A stretch of 64,000 nt of DNA from Penelope pileata (Eukaryota > Chordata > Aves > Galliformes > Cracidae). The position numbers and the translations under genes were made by a program. Below are positions 39,201-51,839 of the stretch, in pieces. Within the stretch, counting starts at the first letter, position 1. Every line of letters begins with the position of its first letter. The stretch is taken from positions 1,195,755 through 1,259,754 of the forward strand of contig WBMW01000577.1 in assembly GCA_013396635.1 (NCBI GenBank), read 5' to 3'. The notes beneath the pieces are model-generated. The model saw only the letters and a program-made list of their open reading frames with translations, was not told the origin of the DNA and did no database searches.

Positions 39201-39611
39201 GAAAAATACATCAGTGTTCAAACCTGATCTTAGGTCAAGCAAGTCAAAGAATCTTCAGAATCCAAACAAGAGCTAACTCACACCATTGGCTGCTGGAAAG
39301 GCCCGTGCTGCAGCAAAGCAATGAAACAGAAAGCTCTCCAGCTCATACCTCCCTTCTCCTCTGACTCCCCTTCTGCAGAGACTGAGTCCCTAACCACCTG
39401 TCAAGTCATGCCTTACCTCCTGTACTCTTGGCATCTTGCTCTTTTCTTCCTACATATCACTCATATGCCAGCAGAGCCGGCCACCCAACAAATTCTGCTA
39501 TGAGTCATCACTGTGAAAATCACACTCTGAAAAAGATTTCCACTTCTAACAACTATTTCAAAGAGCTCTTCAATGGTTTTTACAGTTGCTGGTATTTTTT
39601 AATAAGTATGA
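36266..39611. other. Noncoding, no recognised gene
   Basis: Unique sequence. The longest frame in the window (153 codons, plus, 36364-36825) lies here. It starts with a hydrophobic Cys/Phe/Leu-rich stretch reading T-rich DNA and shows no domain. A short (TA)n run occurs at 37851-37864. Confidence 0.5.
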
Positions 39612-39672
39612 TTTCTTTTTCTTTTTTTTTTCTTTTCTTTTTTTTGTGTGTGTGTGTGTCTGTGTGTGTGTC
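39612..39672. repeat. T-rich tract followed by (TG)n microsatellite
   Basis: Plus strand shows T runs broken by C (39612-39645), then an alternating TG array of about 14 units with one TC interruption (39645-39672). Confidence 0.95.
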
Positions 39673-42600
39673 GGTTGCTCATATGCAGAGAAGGTTACAA
39701 GCTCTGTGAATACATAAACTGTTGAAAGTTCTGTTTTGAGTTTTAAGTTATCACAAAGACCTGTGACAGAGGAAAGTGTCCCAAATTCTAATTGAAAAAG
39801 CAAAGATCTTCACAAGAGGATCAGTAGAGAAGATCAAGGAATTTGACAGTGTATATATTCTGAAAACACAAATGGTTTTCCTACCCTTTCAAGGGTGAAT
39901 AAAAAAGAAATACTAAAGGAGAGAAGACAAAAAAAATCCACCTTTTTACTTAACTTTAGAGGTTATAGCTAATCCTGATGTTTCAGTAATCAAACACTTT
40001 ATCAAGCAAAAAGTTTTAAATTTGCTATTTTAAAAACTCCCCAGCTGGAAGTAGTCTAATCTCTAAAGGAAGACTGCAGATGCAAAGGACAAGAACAGTA
40101 AAAGCTCCAACCCAGCAGCCTTACTTTTATCTTCACTGGAAAGAGGAAATGAATGAGTCAGCAGATCAGAGAGGGAGAAATGGGCTGTGTCATTCCAGTA
40201 GTTCTAAAACATGAACCCAAGAAAATGTCTGAGGTATTAAACAAACTTTCAACATTAATGAAGAATTACATTGGAAGTCAATGGAAGGATTTCAAGTTTG
40301 AAGGCATAATAAGCCAGAGGCTTTCTGTATGGATCACTATTTTGGATTTTGATTTAGTACTAATGTCTCATTCTCACATATCATTTTTCATCATTTGATC
40401 AGAAGCTGCTTTACTAAGGAGTTCACTGTCTTTATTGCTATTAAACAAAAGGGAAAAATAAGCTACAAGAAGGGAATCTTGTTTGACAAGATGTTTCAAG
40501 AGCTACAGGAGACTGCCATGTGATCTAGACTAAAAGAAGAAACACGGACAAGTTTCTATATTTGCATTTGATGGATTAGATTGCACAGTTCTTACAATGA
40601 TAAGCACGTTAACTAAGATTGCAACAAGTTTCTTAAGTGGCAGCAAACTGTCAAGTACTATAAGATTAATTTAGTATTGAAAAATTGTTAAAATGAAAGA
40701 AGTTCAATGTAGAGAAATAACCAAACCCTGTTTAAAGTAGAATTCCAGATGTTCCAGAAAGTTTTAGATAAATATTCCATACATTAAAGGGTTAATTCAA
40801 TTTCTCTTAACCGTAAGTCTGATTATACAGCTGCAAATCTCACAACTTCTCACAAGTTTTCAAATATTCATTATTCTCCGTCACACTGGAATGTTCTCAA
40901 AATACAAGTCATTTTCAAAGTACTTTGACATTTTCACTTGTACACATAGATATATATGTTAAATAAAAAAAAAGTCTGTTCCCCAGTTCCATTAGAGATA
41001 TTGACTAAACCATCTCAAGTCTGCCTTTAAAATTCCTTCTATGTATTTAACTTTGATTGGGTAGAAGCTACATGATGTATGTTTCTGATGACCTGTTAAT
41101 TTTACTAAAAAACATTCTAAAACGAACCCAAAGAAGGGCTCTCATCATTTTCTCATTTTCCCACAGTAAGTGACTGGAGAGAATCTAACTAGCTGGCCAA
41201 CTACAACAATCTAAATGTCATTGGAGAGTTTAAATTTAAGAAGTGGCTTCATGGGGCATTTTTAATTTTCTTCAGTAGCCTGTGAGAAGCTGAAATTAGA
41301 CACCTATAGTTTTCATGTTGCTCTGCCTTGGTAAGAGAAGTGTGGCCCTACTGTTTAGAGCACATGAATTGCATTTCCTGAAGAAGCACTGATATTCCTC
41401 ACATGAGAGGACCAGCCCCTGTTGTTATACAGCCAGGCCTTAGGTGTGGGGTGAAATTCTCCCGTCTGCAAACAGATCTGTACCAGGGAAAAGCCACCAG
41501 CTTTTCCAGGACTGTTTTTTCAAGTGCACGCTGGAGAATCTGCTACCTACAAAAATAATAGCATTTATACCTCTGCTTGTTTAAAACTTTCATCCAAGAT
41601 CTAGCAGTGATCACAGTACTATGCATTGTGATGGCATTGACATTGTGCTATCTGAGCACAGATTCCTGCCTAGTTCCACTGGCATCACACTGAGCAGTTA
41701 CATTTCCTTTCAGTAATGAAAATATATAGGTCTATAGCCTCCATAGTGCTCACCAGGCAGTAAGGGCAGCTGTCAGGGAAAGAGGATGCTGTCTCCCCAC
41801 CCTCTGCTCCTTTATTTGCTGCTTTTGCTTGACTTTCACTCTCACCTGTAAAGTCAAACCTGAAAAGTGTGGACCCATTCAGAGATTATTCCCAAATTCT
41901 TAGACTGAGGGTCATCAATAAGCACATCTGGACAAACATTTTAAAACAGCAGCTCCTGGACAAGTAGCCAATTCTCACACAAATGAAACAATGCAAATGA
42001 GAGTCTTGGCTGCTTTGTTAGGAGTTGAATCACTCAGGCATGGCGTTCAGCTTTGGTCCAAAATGAGTTTTCTCTGACTGAATGGCTTGTTTTAGCAGGG
42101 TAAACAGTGACCACCTGCTACTCTTTGAGCTGAAATCAAACCACAAGGGGCACTTTTTTATTTTAACTAGCTTCCAACCTGAGTTGCATATACCAGTGCA
42201 TATTAATCAACATATTTAGAGCTGCAGTGCTATCAAAAAAATGTAATATTTAGAATTTATTTTCATAAAATACAGGTCAAAGCGAATGTTAATCTTTAAT
42301 GGGATGAAAACATGTCATTACCTTGTGGGAATTAAAAGGTAGGCATAATCTATGACTGACTTATAAAGCAGACAATAAGGCAGTCGGCTTTATTCAGGAA
42401 TAAAATATTTGGCATTTTAGAGTATTTTCTATGAATTATTAGCAACACAGATAGAACTATGCTTCGCTTGTGAAATTATTTCCTGGCACTTGTCAAAGCT
42501 GTGTTCCACTAATTAACTAAATATCTTCAATCAGTGATTTCTGTATTTATTTATCAAATAGGCCACAATACCTTGTAAACCACGTTGTCAAGTTGTCTCT

Positions 42601-43489
42601 TATTTTAAAGAAATAATATTCAGAAACCAAGTCTAGAACTAGATTATCTGTCTGGTACTTTTCACAGTACCATCCAAGTTTTAGTAGAAATTACTTATCT
42701 TGATATTTTTATCTTACTCTTCTGCAAATTTGTGGGGGCATTTCCACTCTGGATTTTAGCCTGTTTTTTCTTAGACCATCTCTCCATTTGGATCTTCTTT
42801 ACAAAACATTTTAACATTTTAAGTGCCTCAGACAATTATTTGATTGGTCAGTGTTTTTCTGTCATTTGGTCTTCTTAAAGTGAAATAGGCCAAAAAGTTT
42901 GAGTACCAGTATTTCCTGTAAAGGAAGAGCACAGTAGTCCTGACGTGCTAGGGAAGACCTTTTTAATTCTAACCGTGTTATGCAAACATAATACTGAAGT
43001 AATAGCCCCAGTTCTTATTCCTCATTTTAATTATGATTTAGATGGAATGTTTGGCTCAGGATTTGCTAATGAGATGACATGTTTATCACTTTTTATGTAT
43101 TAATCTAACACTTTAAAAGTTCAGGATGCTGTGCCAAAATGGGTTCTACACTTCTACACTAATATCACTGTGTCTTTGACAAAAAGACATTTTGGGGTTA
43201 AAGATAAAGGTACTATTTAACAAGGAACAATGGGATTACACAGTAGAATAAGAAATCTGGGGGACCCAGTTGTTACATGAATGAATACCTGATTTATACT
43301 CCTTTTCCACTGACAGAAAGATGCTTATTTGCTTTCTTCAAATAAGGTTCATGTCCAAAAGTTAGCAGCTGCCTTGCAACTACCAATGGGACTTAGGCTA
43401 GGGAATGAGATTTTTCCCAGGGGAGTAGTACTAACTGCACTTTCTCTCTATCTGTTTGGTGTACGTGTTAGAGAAAGTAAATGTCAGTG
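39673..43489. other. Noncoding; includes CNE-like segments
   Basis: Unique AT-rich sequence with no gene. The parts at about 42160-42600 and 42920-43140 are free of recognisable repeats and dense in homeodomain-like TAAT words, which gives them a conserved-noncoding texture. Conservation itself cannot be read from one sequence. Confidence 0.45.
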
Positions 43490-43760
43490 TCTGGGAGCTC
43501 AGTGAAGGTCTGGAGGCTGAGGGCTACCTGAGGGGTCAGAGCACCCATCCCACTGCCCCAGACGGGAGTAGGGCAGCCAGGGGCACTGGCTGGGACAGAT
43601 AGGCCCAGCCAAGGGCATCAGGCACTGCTGTGGGGACAGGTGGGACATGGGCCCTGGGGGTCCTGCAAGGCACAGCTCTGGGGCTGGAGATATCTGGGGC
43701 TGGCCTGAAGTGGGACTAAGGGAGGATCTCAGGCCTATGGGTGCCCTCAAGGCTCCTGAA
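43490..43760. other. GC-rich patch next to a purine microsatellite
   Basis: GC content jumps to clearly above 55-60% by eye, with many GGG/CCC words (ctgggg, ggtgggac, cctggggg), against an AT-rich background. Stop-poor frames on both strands (minus 43750-43499, plus 43647-43901) are compositional. It resembles no CR1 or LTR that I know. A decayed minisatellite, an unrecognised retroposed fragment, or a small regulatory island are all possible. Confidence 0.35.
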
Positions 43761-43790
43761 ATACAGAAAATGACTTGTTACTCAGGAAAA

Positions 43791-43898
43791 GAAAGAGAAG
43801 AGAAGAGAAGAGAAGAGAAGAGAAGAGAAGAGAAGAGAAGAGAAGAGAAGAGAAGNGAGAGGAGAGGAGAGGAGAGGAGAGGAGAGGAGAGGGGGGGG
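43791..43898. repeat. (GAGAA)n to (GGAGA)n purine microsatellite
   Basis: About a dozen GAGAA/AGAAG pentamers (to 43855), one N at 43856, then GGAGA pentamers to about 43890, ending in a G run. The plus strand is all purine, so the tract could form triplex-type structures. The N falls exactly at the change of unit. Confidence 0.95.
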
Positions 43899-44559
43899 TG
43901 AGGGATTTAAAAATATAATTGTGTTGTCAATTGTCACTAGAACAAATATTTCTAGGAAGAACCATCACAAGAAAGGAAGCGTATTTTAGAGGTGGGAGTC
44001 ACAGACTATAGGCAAACTCACATACTGACTGTTTTCAACCAGAATTTGGAGAAAAACACTTAGGAAAAACAATAAAGAACCTTAGTACACATAAAAAAGT
44101 AAACACATTCAAGCTGGCAATTGTTTGGTTGGGCCTGCCTCTCAAAAAGAAGACCACACCTATCTCAGTACAATGCTTACATTTTTGTCATTATGTGGTT
44201 TTATTAGCTAACAATCACCTTCTGCACCACTACCTCTGATTTCTTTAAATAAACAAGATAGATTTCCAACTTTTGAGTAGCTGACTTGAAGTGTTCTGGA
44301 TAACTTTATACCTTTTATAAAAATTATGCAAATTGGTCAGCTAAAAGCAATTTTTTTTTCATAGATCATGTTTTCCTCAATCTTCTATTAACATTTTCAT
44401 TGTTGTTATTATTCTGCTGCATTCAGAGAACTACCCCCAATGGCAGTATCTGGTAAAAATGTATTTATGACCCATGACTATCTACCTGGAGCAAAACTTA
44501 CTTTTGTATGCACACTCATTGTCTTTCACTGGCACTGAATTTTCTATTAAGATGCTAAG
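43899..44559. other. Noncoding spacer
   Basis: AT-rich unique sequence. No gene or repeat recognised. Confidence 0.5.
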
Positions 44560-45740
44560 TTATTCTGTAGTTATTTGTGACTGTGGGATCTTGTTGTAGC
44601 TCTTCAGTCAACTTTGAAACAGACTGTGCCAAAAAGTTTTGTAACATACAGGGACTTTACAGTGACAGACAATACATTTATCCCCATTTTCAGATCCAGA
44701 TTGCTGAGCTTACATATGTCCCAGTACTGATCTTAAGAAGATTTTGCTAATTTATGGGGTGCCTAACCCTTCTTCATTTCTCCATTGTATAAACATGTCA
44801 TTTTGTTCTAACCTTCTTTGATCAACCATTAATCCATAAGAAAAATTCTTCTGTTATTCCATGAGTGCTTAATTTCTTTAAAAGAAATTTTGTCATATGG
44901 TTTTTGAAAATCTGCACACATTATATCCTTTGGATCAGCCATATCCACATATTCTTTAGTGAACTATAATAAAACTATGACTTCCACCAAAAACCTATTG
45001 CCAAATATGTCATATTCCTCACAGTATTACTAAATTTATTAATTATCAGGTTTTTTTCATGCTGTTTTGAGGAATTCAGATTTACTGATTCTCCTTCAAA
45101 GTCTGATGCCATGTTTTCCATCTGCTTTCTTCTGATAAGACAGATCAAACAATAATCATAAATGTCAATTAACAGTTTGAAAATTTTGTATGTTTTTTTT
45201 TTTTAATTCTTTAGAGAGTTCTACCAGGTTCTATCAATTTATTATTCTTAAGTGTATCAATATATCTTAAAACTCTTTCATTGACACATGAATCTGAAAG
45301 ATGTCCTCAGACTTATTTCTTATAAAGTATGACTGTGATATAGGAACCAATCAGTTAGGCTTTCTGCAACCGCTTATACAACATGAATATTCCTATTATT
45401 TCTTAGTCATACCTTGGAACTAGACTAGCTTTCTTATTCTGATAGGTTTGAAAATGAAGCAGCTTATGTATCACTAAAGATTAGTCTTTCCAAATCTTTT
45501 TGGCATGTTTTTTGTTATTTTGGTTTTAACATGTCAAGGATTATGGTTCTTTCTAGTCTTCTTTACTATCATTTCCACTTTTTGATTTTGAGCCTCTTAC
45601 CAGAATTTACCCATATATTTGTAGTTTCTGTTTCCTTTTCTCTAGCCTTCCCCTTTTTTAAAACATAATTCCCTTTTTAAAAAATTCCTTTAAATGCCTT
45701 TTTTAAGACTTCCACATGAGTTAGAAACTCTTTCTCTCTT
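44560..45740 (-). mobile_element. Ancient CR1/L3-lineage LINE fragment, longest copy
   Basis: Ordered reverse-complement CR1 blocks: 'gttgtagctcttcagtcaac' (near 44594), 'gtcccagtactgatcttaag' (near 44718), 'ttctttgatcaaccattaat' (near 44813), 'gtgcttaatttctttaaaag' (near 44864), 'ggtttttgaaaatctgcaca' (near 44900), 'ccatatccacatattcttta' (near 44939), and 'ttctaccaggttctatcaat' with downstream blocks (45220-45340). In the parent LINE this is the reverse-transcriptase coding part lying 5' of the portions kept at 830-1540. Every frame is broken. The high-coordinate edge fades into AT-rich sequence, and remnants may extend past 45740. Confidence 0.7.
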
Positions 45741-48700
45741 TCTCAGAAGAATTTGAATACACACAATTTGAGTAGTGACCAGTACAAATTCACCCTTTTA
45801 TACTTACATGTATTAGTTATCTTCAAACATACAGACTCTGTCAGAATAGAATAAATATTCTGTCCTGGTCCTTAAAAAAAAAATAGACTTAAGTTGCAAA
45901 CTTTGTTTAGATCATTTGAAACACATTTTCTATCTATAAAGAAGTTTCAGCAATAGAATAGATGATAGTCAAGGAAGGCTGTAAAAAAAAAAGCAGGTAA
46001 TCAAACGTGATTATTTGGTATGATTCATCTGAACATAATAGAAGCGAACAAATGCTGGATGACTTCCAGTTTATTTTCTATTTCTGTACAATCCTCCATC
46101 AAATTTAAATTATTTTTCCATGTAGTTATTGAAGATCCTTTGCATACTGTATGGTTTTGACATACACAAGGTGTAAAGTAGTAGCCAAGCTGAATCCGTC
46201 TCAGGGAAGTTATAGGACTAGTATGTGTTAAGTGAGCTCATCCAAGAGAAAGAAGGTCTGTTAGGGTTTCTATCTGAGCAGAGAGCACACCACCGACAGG
46301 TTTGTGTCTTCAGGTGTGGATGGGGACTTTCAAATAAGGTTTTTTATTACACTCATTGAAATGCCTTAAAATGTCACTAACAAAACTATAATCTCAGAGC
46401 TGGAGTTTGAGGTCCAAGTCATTTCGAGCGTCACATGATTATTAGCTTCAAGAGAGTGGGACTTTGCTCTTTCCTAATTTTCCCATTCACCAAAGCCTAC
46501 TTAAATAATCAAGTTTTTATGTCTTTCTGTATAATTTATAGCCTGATAGTTCACATGTGATAAAACTCCAGAATTAATATAACTAACAGATATAATAGAT
46601 TCTCTGATTAATATATCCTTGTATCTCTGGCAATATTTAGCAGGCAGCAAATAATATACTGCTTTTTAATTAGCGCCTACTGAAAAAGTATTTCTTTTCC
46701 AAAAAGTATTTTTTTTCCACCTCAGATTATTACAGCTATTATTCATATCCTTTTTAGGGATGGAAACTTCAAAAAGTTTAGCAATCTTGTTTTGCAGGAA
46801 CTGTAAAATTTCATGAAAATGTCCCAGTTTTTTTCTGGTTCCTCTACTACCTCTTCTCTTGCACATATCTCTGTCAAGAGAGATTGTCCTCATTCTGCAA
46901 AAATTCTGTGCTCTGAGCACTAATCTGTGCCCCTTTGTCATATCTTTGACTTCTCCTGTGACCTGGCAACCAGCTGTGTCTATCAGTGTAATTCTAAATT
47001 CTGTAAGTATTTTGATTCATATGGCCTCTTAGTCTCTTCCTATCCTCTTTCAAATCTTCCCTTTTACGCTTAACCTCACATTTCTTCAAACAATTCCCAT
47101 TGAGCTTCCTGCTTTGGTCCCATCAAACTATCTGTAAAACAGCAACAGATGATGCAAAGTCTGCATAATACTTTGAACCTGAACAATTTTTGCCCTAGAT
47201 CATTTAGTGCATATGACATTGGACATCAGCAGTCAGCCTAGAGCTTATTCCCTTTTTGGCTAAGGCCCTTCAACAGAGATGTGGAATATCAAGAGAAGTA
47301 TCTAGGGCAGAGGGTAAGTCAATGGTTGGAGGTGCAGTCAGAGAATGATTCTTAGCAGGTCAGTTACAGAAGCCAGAGGTTAAAGTTTCTACTTTAACTT
47401 ACATTTATGATTTTGTTTTCAATCTAATTTGTCCCTCCCTAATTAATACTAAGAAATAGTCATAAGCAACATTAGCGTGCCACCACTTAAGATAATGTTA
47501 GTATCTCCTTAATAAACATCTATAAAAATTCACTCTAGGCCAGAGGTGCTTAGCCCTTTGTGCTGACAAACACAACATTTGCAACTCTGACAGCCTGAAG
47601 ATTGAGCTTAATTTGCATAAACATTTAAATAAATCTGCATACTCATGTCCTGTAAATAAGCAGTAAAATTCAATACTTGCTATTAAGGTTTAAATGAAAA
47701 TCATAGATAATGATTGCATTTAGTGACAAAAGAAAGAAAAAAGGCAAAGTTAGACTACCTATAAATTTTGTGCTGTTTTTTTGCTGAATATTTTATTTAA
47801 AAACAAATTCTGGCCAATCTGAGGATGATTCTGTTCCAGATAAAAACATTCATGGCTTAAAATGGACTAAAATATGCCTTATGTTAGTAAAGGTTGATGG
47901 ATTTTCAATACCATCCACCAGTTCTATACAAAGCTTCTCTTTAAGGGACCTTTCCTCCCAGAAAACTTCAGAAAACAAAGAAAAAAAACACCACAAACAG
48001 CAACAACAAACAACCCATACCCCAAAGGTAGGAAAAAAATGATTTTAGTTGTCTTTTAGCTTTATTATTCCTTTTCCTTTTTCCCTCTCTTACCTTCTCC
48101 CACCTTTTTCATTCTCAGTCCTGTGTTTGGGGCAGCTCTTAGACAATTGTTGCAATTTCAGAATAAGAACATATTGACGTTCCTTGTTAACAACAAGAAT
48201 ATTGAGAAAGCAGATTCTTAGAAAAGCAAGATTAATTATAATAGCCTTTAGCAAGAGCTGTCAAGACCATGCCCTAAGACCGGAGCAAAGCTGTTTTCAT
48301 TCTACAAGGAAAGGCCACTTTCCAGAAAGACAATCAAGAAACATATTTGGTCAAGAAACAGGCTCATTATGTCCAGTCATCAGTAACTAGTGCTTGCTAT
48401 AACATGAATACCCCTCTCAGATAAGTCTGTCTCCACAATATTTACAGGTGGATCACTCAGACTATTCCTCAAAAGTAGGGATGTGACCGCTTTTCCAGTG
48501 GAAGAGATCTTCTTATCCCTTTCCACAGATTTTTTCATGGGAAATGGCAGTAGAAGAACATTGTGTCTTCAAGCTTCATGCTCTTAATATCCCTTTGCTC
48601 TGCCTTACATCCAGTTGTGAGACACAGATGTATACTTACTTCCACCTAGGTAAATATATCTGCAGAGTTTCAGCACAATGTATCTGCACAGTGCTGGCAA

Positions 48701-49954
48701 GATTCTCATAACAACAGTACTGTTTTATCTGTCTCAGATAGCCTGTGAATTTAGTCATGGCCTTTATCGTCTTCAGCTGATAAATGGCCTCTTCCATAAA
48801 TATTGTTTTCATTACATCAAGAATCCAAGTCTTAATCCATAACATTGACATTGTCATACGGAGACTATTTTGCTCTTAGAAAGAAAGAAAGTTAGTTTTT
48901 TTATTGGTGGTACTAATTAAATTTTTGTTATATTTACGTTGCAATCAAGACATCATGGTCAGAACATAAATACTAGAGCCAGTTAGTTTTGTCTAATGTT
49001 CTTTATGGACAATGGAGGGCATTCAGAGCTTGAGATTTGCACTTATTTTGTTTTGTGTAGATAATCTATGCAAGATAGACAAAAATTTAAGCTCTTCTCA
49101 GTATAAATCTAGAGTAATTCCACAGAAGACAACAAAGTAATTTGAATTTGTACAAGCATACCAAAGGCAAATTCAGGCCTTATCATGTCTTTATTTCTAT
49201 TCTCAGTGCTATGCTACAAACTTGAAAAAGACAGATGGGTCTCTGTTTTCTTTAGTAATAGCTGACACCATCTTCAATAAGCACATGCCTCTCCATGGGC
49301 GTTTCTGTACTTCAGGTAAGAAGATGACCATATTAGCATTGGAACTTGAAATTGCCACAATGTGCTGTGCTCTTTCTAAAATATTTCACCATTTCAATAG
49401 TCACAAAGGTTTTCCAGGACAAAGTTATAATTATTCAAGAACTTTGTTAGCATTTTTTGAGATGTTTAATCTGCTTTTTGGCAGATACAGAAACTGGTCA
49501 AACCCACATATATCTTGTCTTTCCAGTTAGAAATTTTGTTCAGGTGGCATTTGAGGACTCCTGATGTCCAGCAATCATGTCAGAGCAGAAGCAGGGCAGT
49601 CTAGAAATCCTGGCTATGTCCACAGCAATGCGGAGGTCAAGAAGGCGGCCCATGCACAGTGAAGAATGGGCCATCTAGCTAATGCTGCACCTCTTGAAAA
49701 CATACAGACTGGTTGTGGGAGCACATGAGCACAGACCACACAGATCAGCTATTGCCAGTCCCTGCTGGGCTGGTATACTTCATCCTCTCCCAGAAAACCT
49801 GGGCAAGGATATGCCAGCCCATCCTTACCTGCAGTCCCCTCTCAAAGGAGACAGAGCATTGCATTCTTGCCAGAAATATCCCCTCTTTCTCTCTAATACA
49901 AAGCACAGGCAATTCCCTCTGGAGATGCAACCTTTTGTGTCTGAATTCACAGAG
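45741..49954. other. Noncoding, no recognised gene
   Basis: AT-rich. It contains short A runs, an 'aaagaaagaaag' run near 48880, and a CNE-like part around 47540-47720 that includes a perfect ATTTGCAT octamer at 47611. Frames up to about 100 codons, none recognised. Confidence 0.5.
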
Positions 49955-50070
49955 CCTGGAGCACAGGATGTGGGAGACTTTGTTCTGTGCCTTTCTCAGC
50001 CTGGGATGATTCAGAACCCCTATTCCTTACCTCTCAGAAAGGTGTCCTAACCACAAAACCAGAAAAGAGA
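49955..50070 (+). mobile_element. Ancient SINE-like interspersed repeat remnant (copy 3)
   Basis: Shows 'cctattccttacctctcaga', then 'aaggtgtcctaaccacaaaa', the same block order as the old sauropsid repeat seen at 6636-6765 and 7015-7135. The part with 'cctaaccac' is best kept here. Diverged; edges uncertain. Confidence 0.35.
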
Positions 50071-51524
50071 AGACTCTGAGCTCCCTGGCTGCAACAGCCA
50101 TGCTGTAGCTGTATCAAAACAAGCTCACATCTGTCTCCATGAACAGCAACCACTACGATGAGACCGTTCAGCGCTGTTTGACAAGGTGCCTGGATTTTAA
50201 GATTCAGATTTACAAATGCCTTCTCAGGATTTTGCTGCTTCTCGGGGACCTAGGGACTTGACACAGTCCCTTAGGCCACTGGATATCACCAGGCATCCAG
50301 TTCTCTGCTTCAGCTTCTGTGGCTGCTTGCATGCGTGTGTCAGTCTCATATGTCTGCATAACTTGCCTTGTTCTGGAGAGTGAGATGCGGTCTGGTATTG
50401 AATATGCAACAGGGACACATGGATCTGGGCCCGTGGCAACCTTCATAGGACTCCTGTGGTGCAGACAGAGAGGCTGTCAGGCTGACACAGCCGAGTGCCT
50501 TGTGTATTATAATCTGTCTCTTCTAGTCTCCAGCTGCCTCTGTTACTGATGGTGTTGCCCATTGGGGTTTAGATGTGTGACCAACTTCCCCTGCCCCACG
50601 CCACCTCAGTCTTCAGATCTGTATTTATGCAGCCAGTTTAGTAAAACCGTACTAAATAGCACCATTGCACCTCACACTTTCACCACTCCTTTATGTCTGT
50701 AATAGTTTAACCAGGGTCAATAACATTTTTTAAATTACTTGCAGCAAATGTGGTAAGTGCTTAAACAATAGACTCCATCCGTTCCAGAGAAGCTGTTTTA
50801 TTCTACTAAGTCAATTATCAGTGGTTTCAAAAGTCCCTAAATAAGTAGTTGTCTGACAGATCATAATGGCTCCTTCTGTTACTCTATGCCAACTCATATA
50901 CTGCTGCAGAATAATTTGTCGTACTCTTTTGTTTAGGATTTGAAAAACAATCATGTTGAAAGGAAACAGAAGAAAAAATATGTTTATAGGAATAATGGGG
51001 TAAGAAAACAAAAGCAATTCTGGGAAAAATAAACTTTCTACTCTAAATATTGCTGGAATGTTTCAGCAGTGTATTTTGCTATATGAGCAATGGATTTACC
51101 AGAGCTCTCAGTTCCCTGGCAATCACATTAGTGTGCCCCAGTTGCACTGGCTGAAATAATCAGCCCATTACCCCCACCAGATTGATATTCACTGCCAACC
51201 CCTCTCATAACTGATGCTGAGCCTTGGGGAAACCACCTGGTTGCCTGTGCTGTAAGGGAAAATGCTCACTTCTTGGACTATTTTGTGCCAAAAGCATTAA
51301 GGCAAGTTGCAACCATGCCAAAAAAAAATAAAATTAAAATTCAGTTTTATTAATGGATTCCTTTAGGTGTGCTGTATCCTTTTCCTTTCCGTAACTGCTC
51401 CAGGGACTGAGTTTTGCTGACTGTTCAAGAGATCAGATTTCAGGTCAGATGTGCCAGTGTCTGCAGTGGCTGATTGTCCAAGGTTAGCCCTGGACAATAG
51501 TTGCAGGCTGACCAATCAAGGAGA
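50071..51524. other. Noncoding, no recognised feature
   Basis: Unique sequence with A-rich runs near 51320. No gene seen. Confidence 0.5.
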
Positions 51525-51838
51525 GAATCACAGAATCACAGAATTGCAGGGGTTGGAAGGGACCTCAAGAGATCATCGAGTCCACCCCCCCTGCCAGAGC
51601 AGGTTCCCTACAGCAGGTTGCACAGGTAGGCGTCCAGGCGGGTCTTGAATATCTCCAGGGAAGGAGACTCCACAACCTCCCTGGGCAGCCTGTTCCAGTG
51701 CTCCGTCACCCGCACTGTGAAGAAGTTCTTCTGCATGTTGGTGCGGAACTTCCTGTGCTCCAGCTTAAGGCCATTGCCCCTTGTCCTGTCCCCACTGACC
51801 ACCGAAAAGAGGTTCCCCACCTCCATTTGCCTCCCGCA
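51525..51838 (-). mobile_element. CR1 LINE, best-preserved copy, 5'-truncated
   Basis: Reverse-complement orientation. The 3' tail is two and a half copies of the octamer, read on plus as gaatcaca-gaatcaca-gaattgca (51525-51548). Next is the 3' UTR ('ggggttggaagggacctcaa', 'gagatcatcgagtccacccc') and the end of ORF2 (stop TAG at 51610-51608). Homology ends abruptly at the N at 51839, giving a 314-base 5'-truncated insertion, typical for CR1. It is the least diverged transposable element in the window and so probably the youngest. Confidence 0.92.
51608..51838 (-). pseudogene. C-terminal fragment of CR1 ORF2 (reverse transcriptase polyprotein)
   Basis: The open minus-strand frame includes TRGNGLKL, then HWNRLPREVVESPSLEIFK and ends LDAYLCNLL, the conserved C-terminal tail of avian CR1 ORF2. 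Only about 76 codons remain. The endonuclease and the reverse-transcriptase catalytic core are absent, so it cannot act. The frame has no internal stop, in keeping with a fairly recent insertion. Confidence 0.88.
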
Positions 51839-51839
51839 N
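51839..51839. other. Ambiguous base at CR1 5' breakpoint
   Basis: A single N sits between CR1 homology and unrelated sequence. It may mark an assembly join, so the CR1 truncation point should be treated as unverified. Confidence 0.9.
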
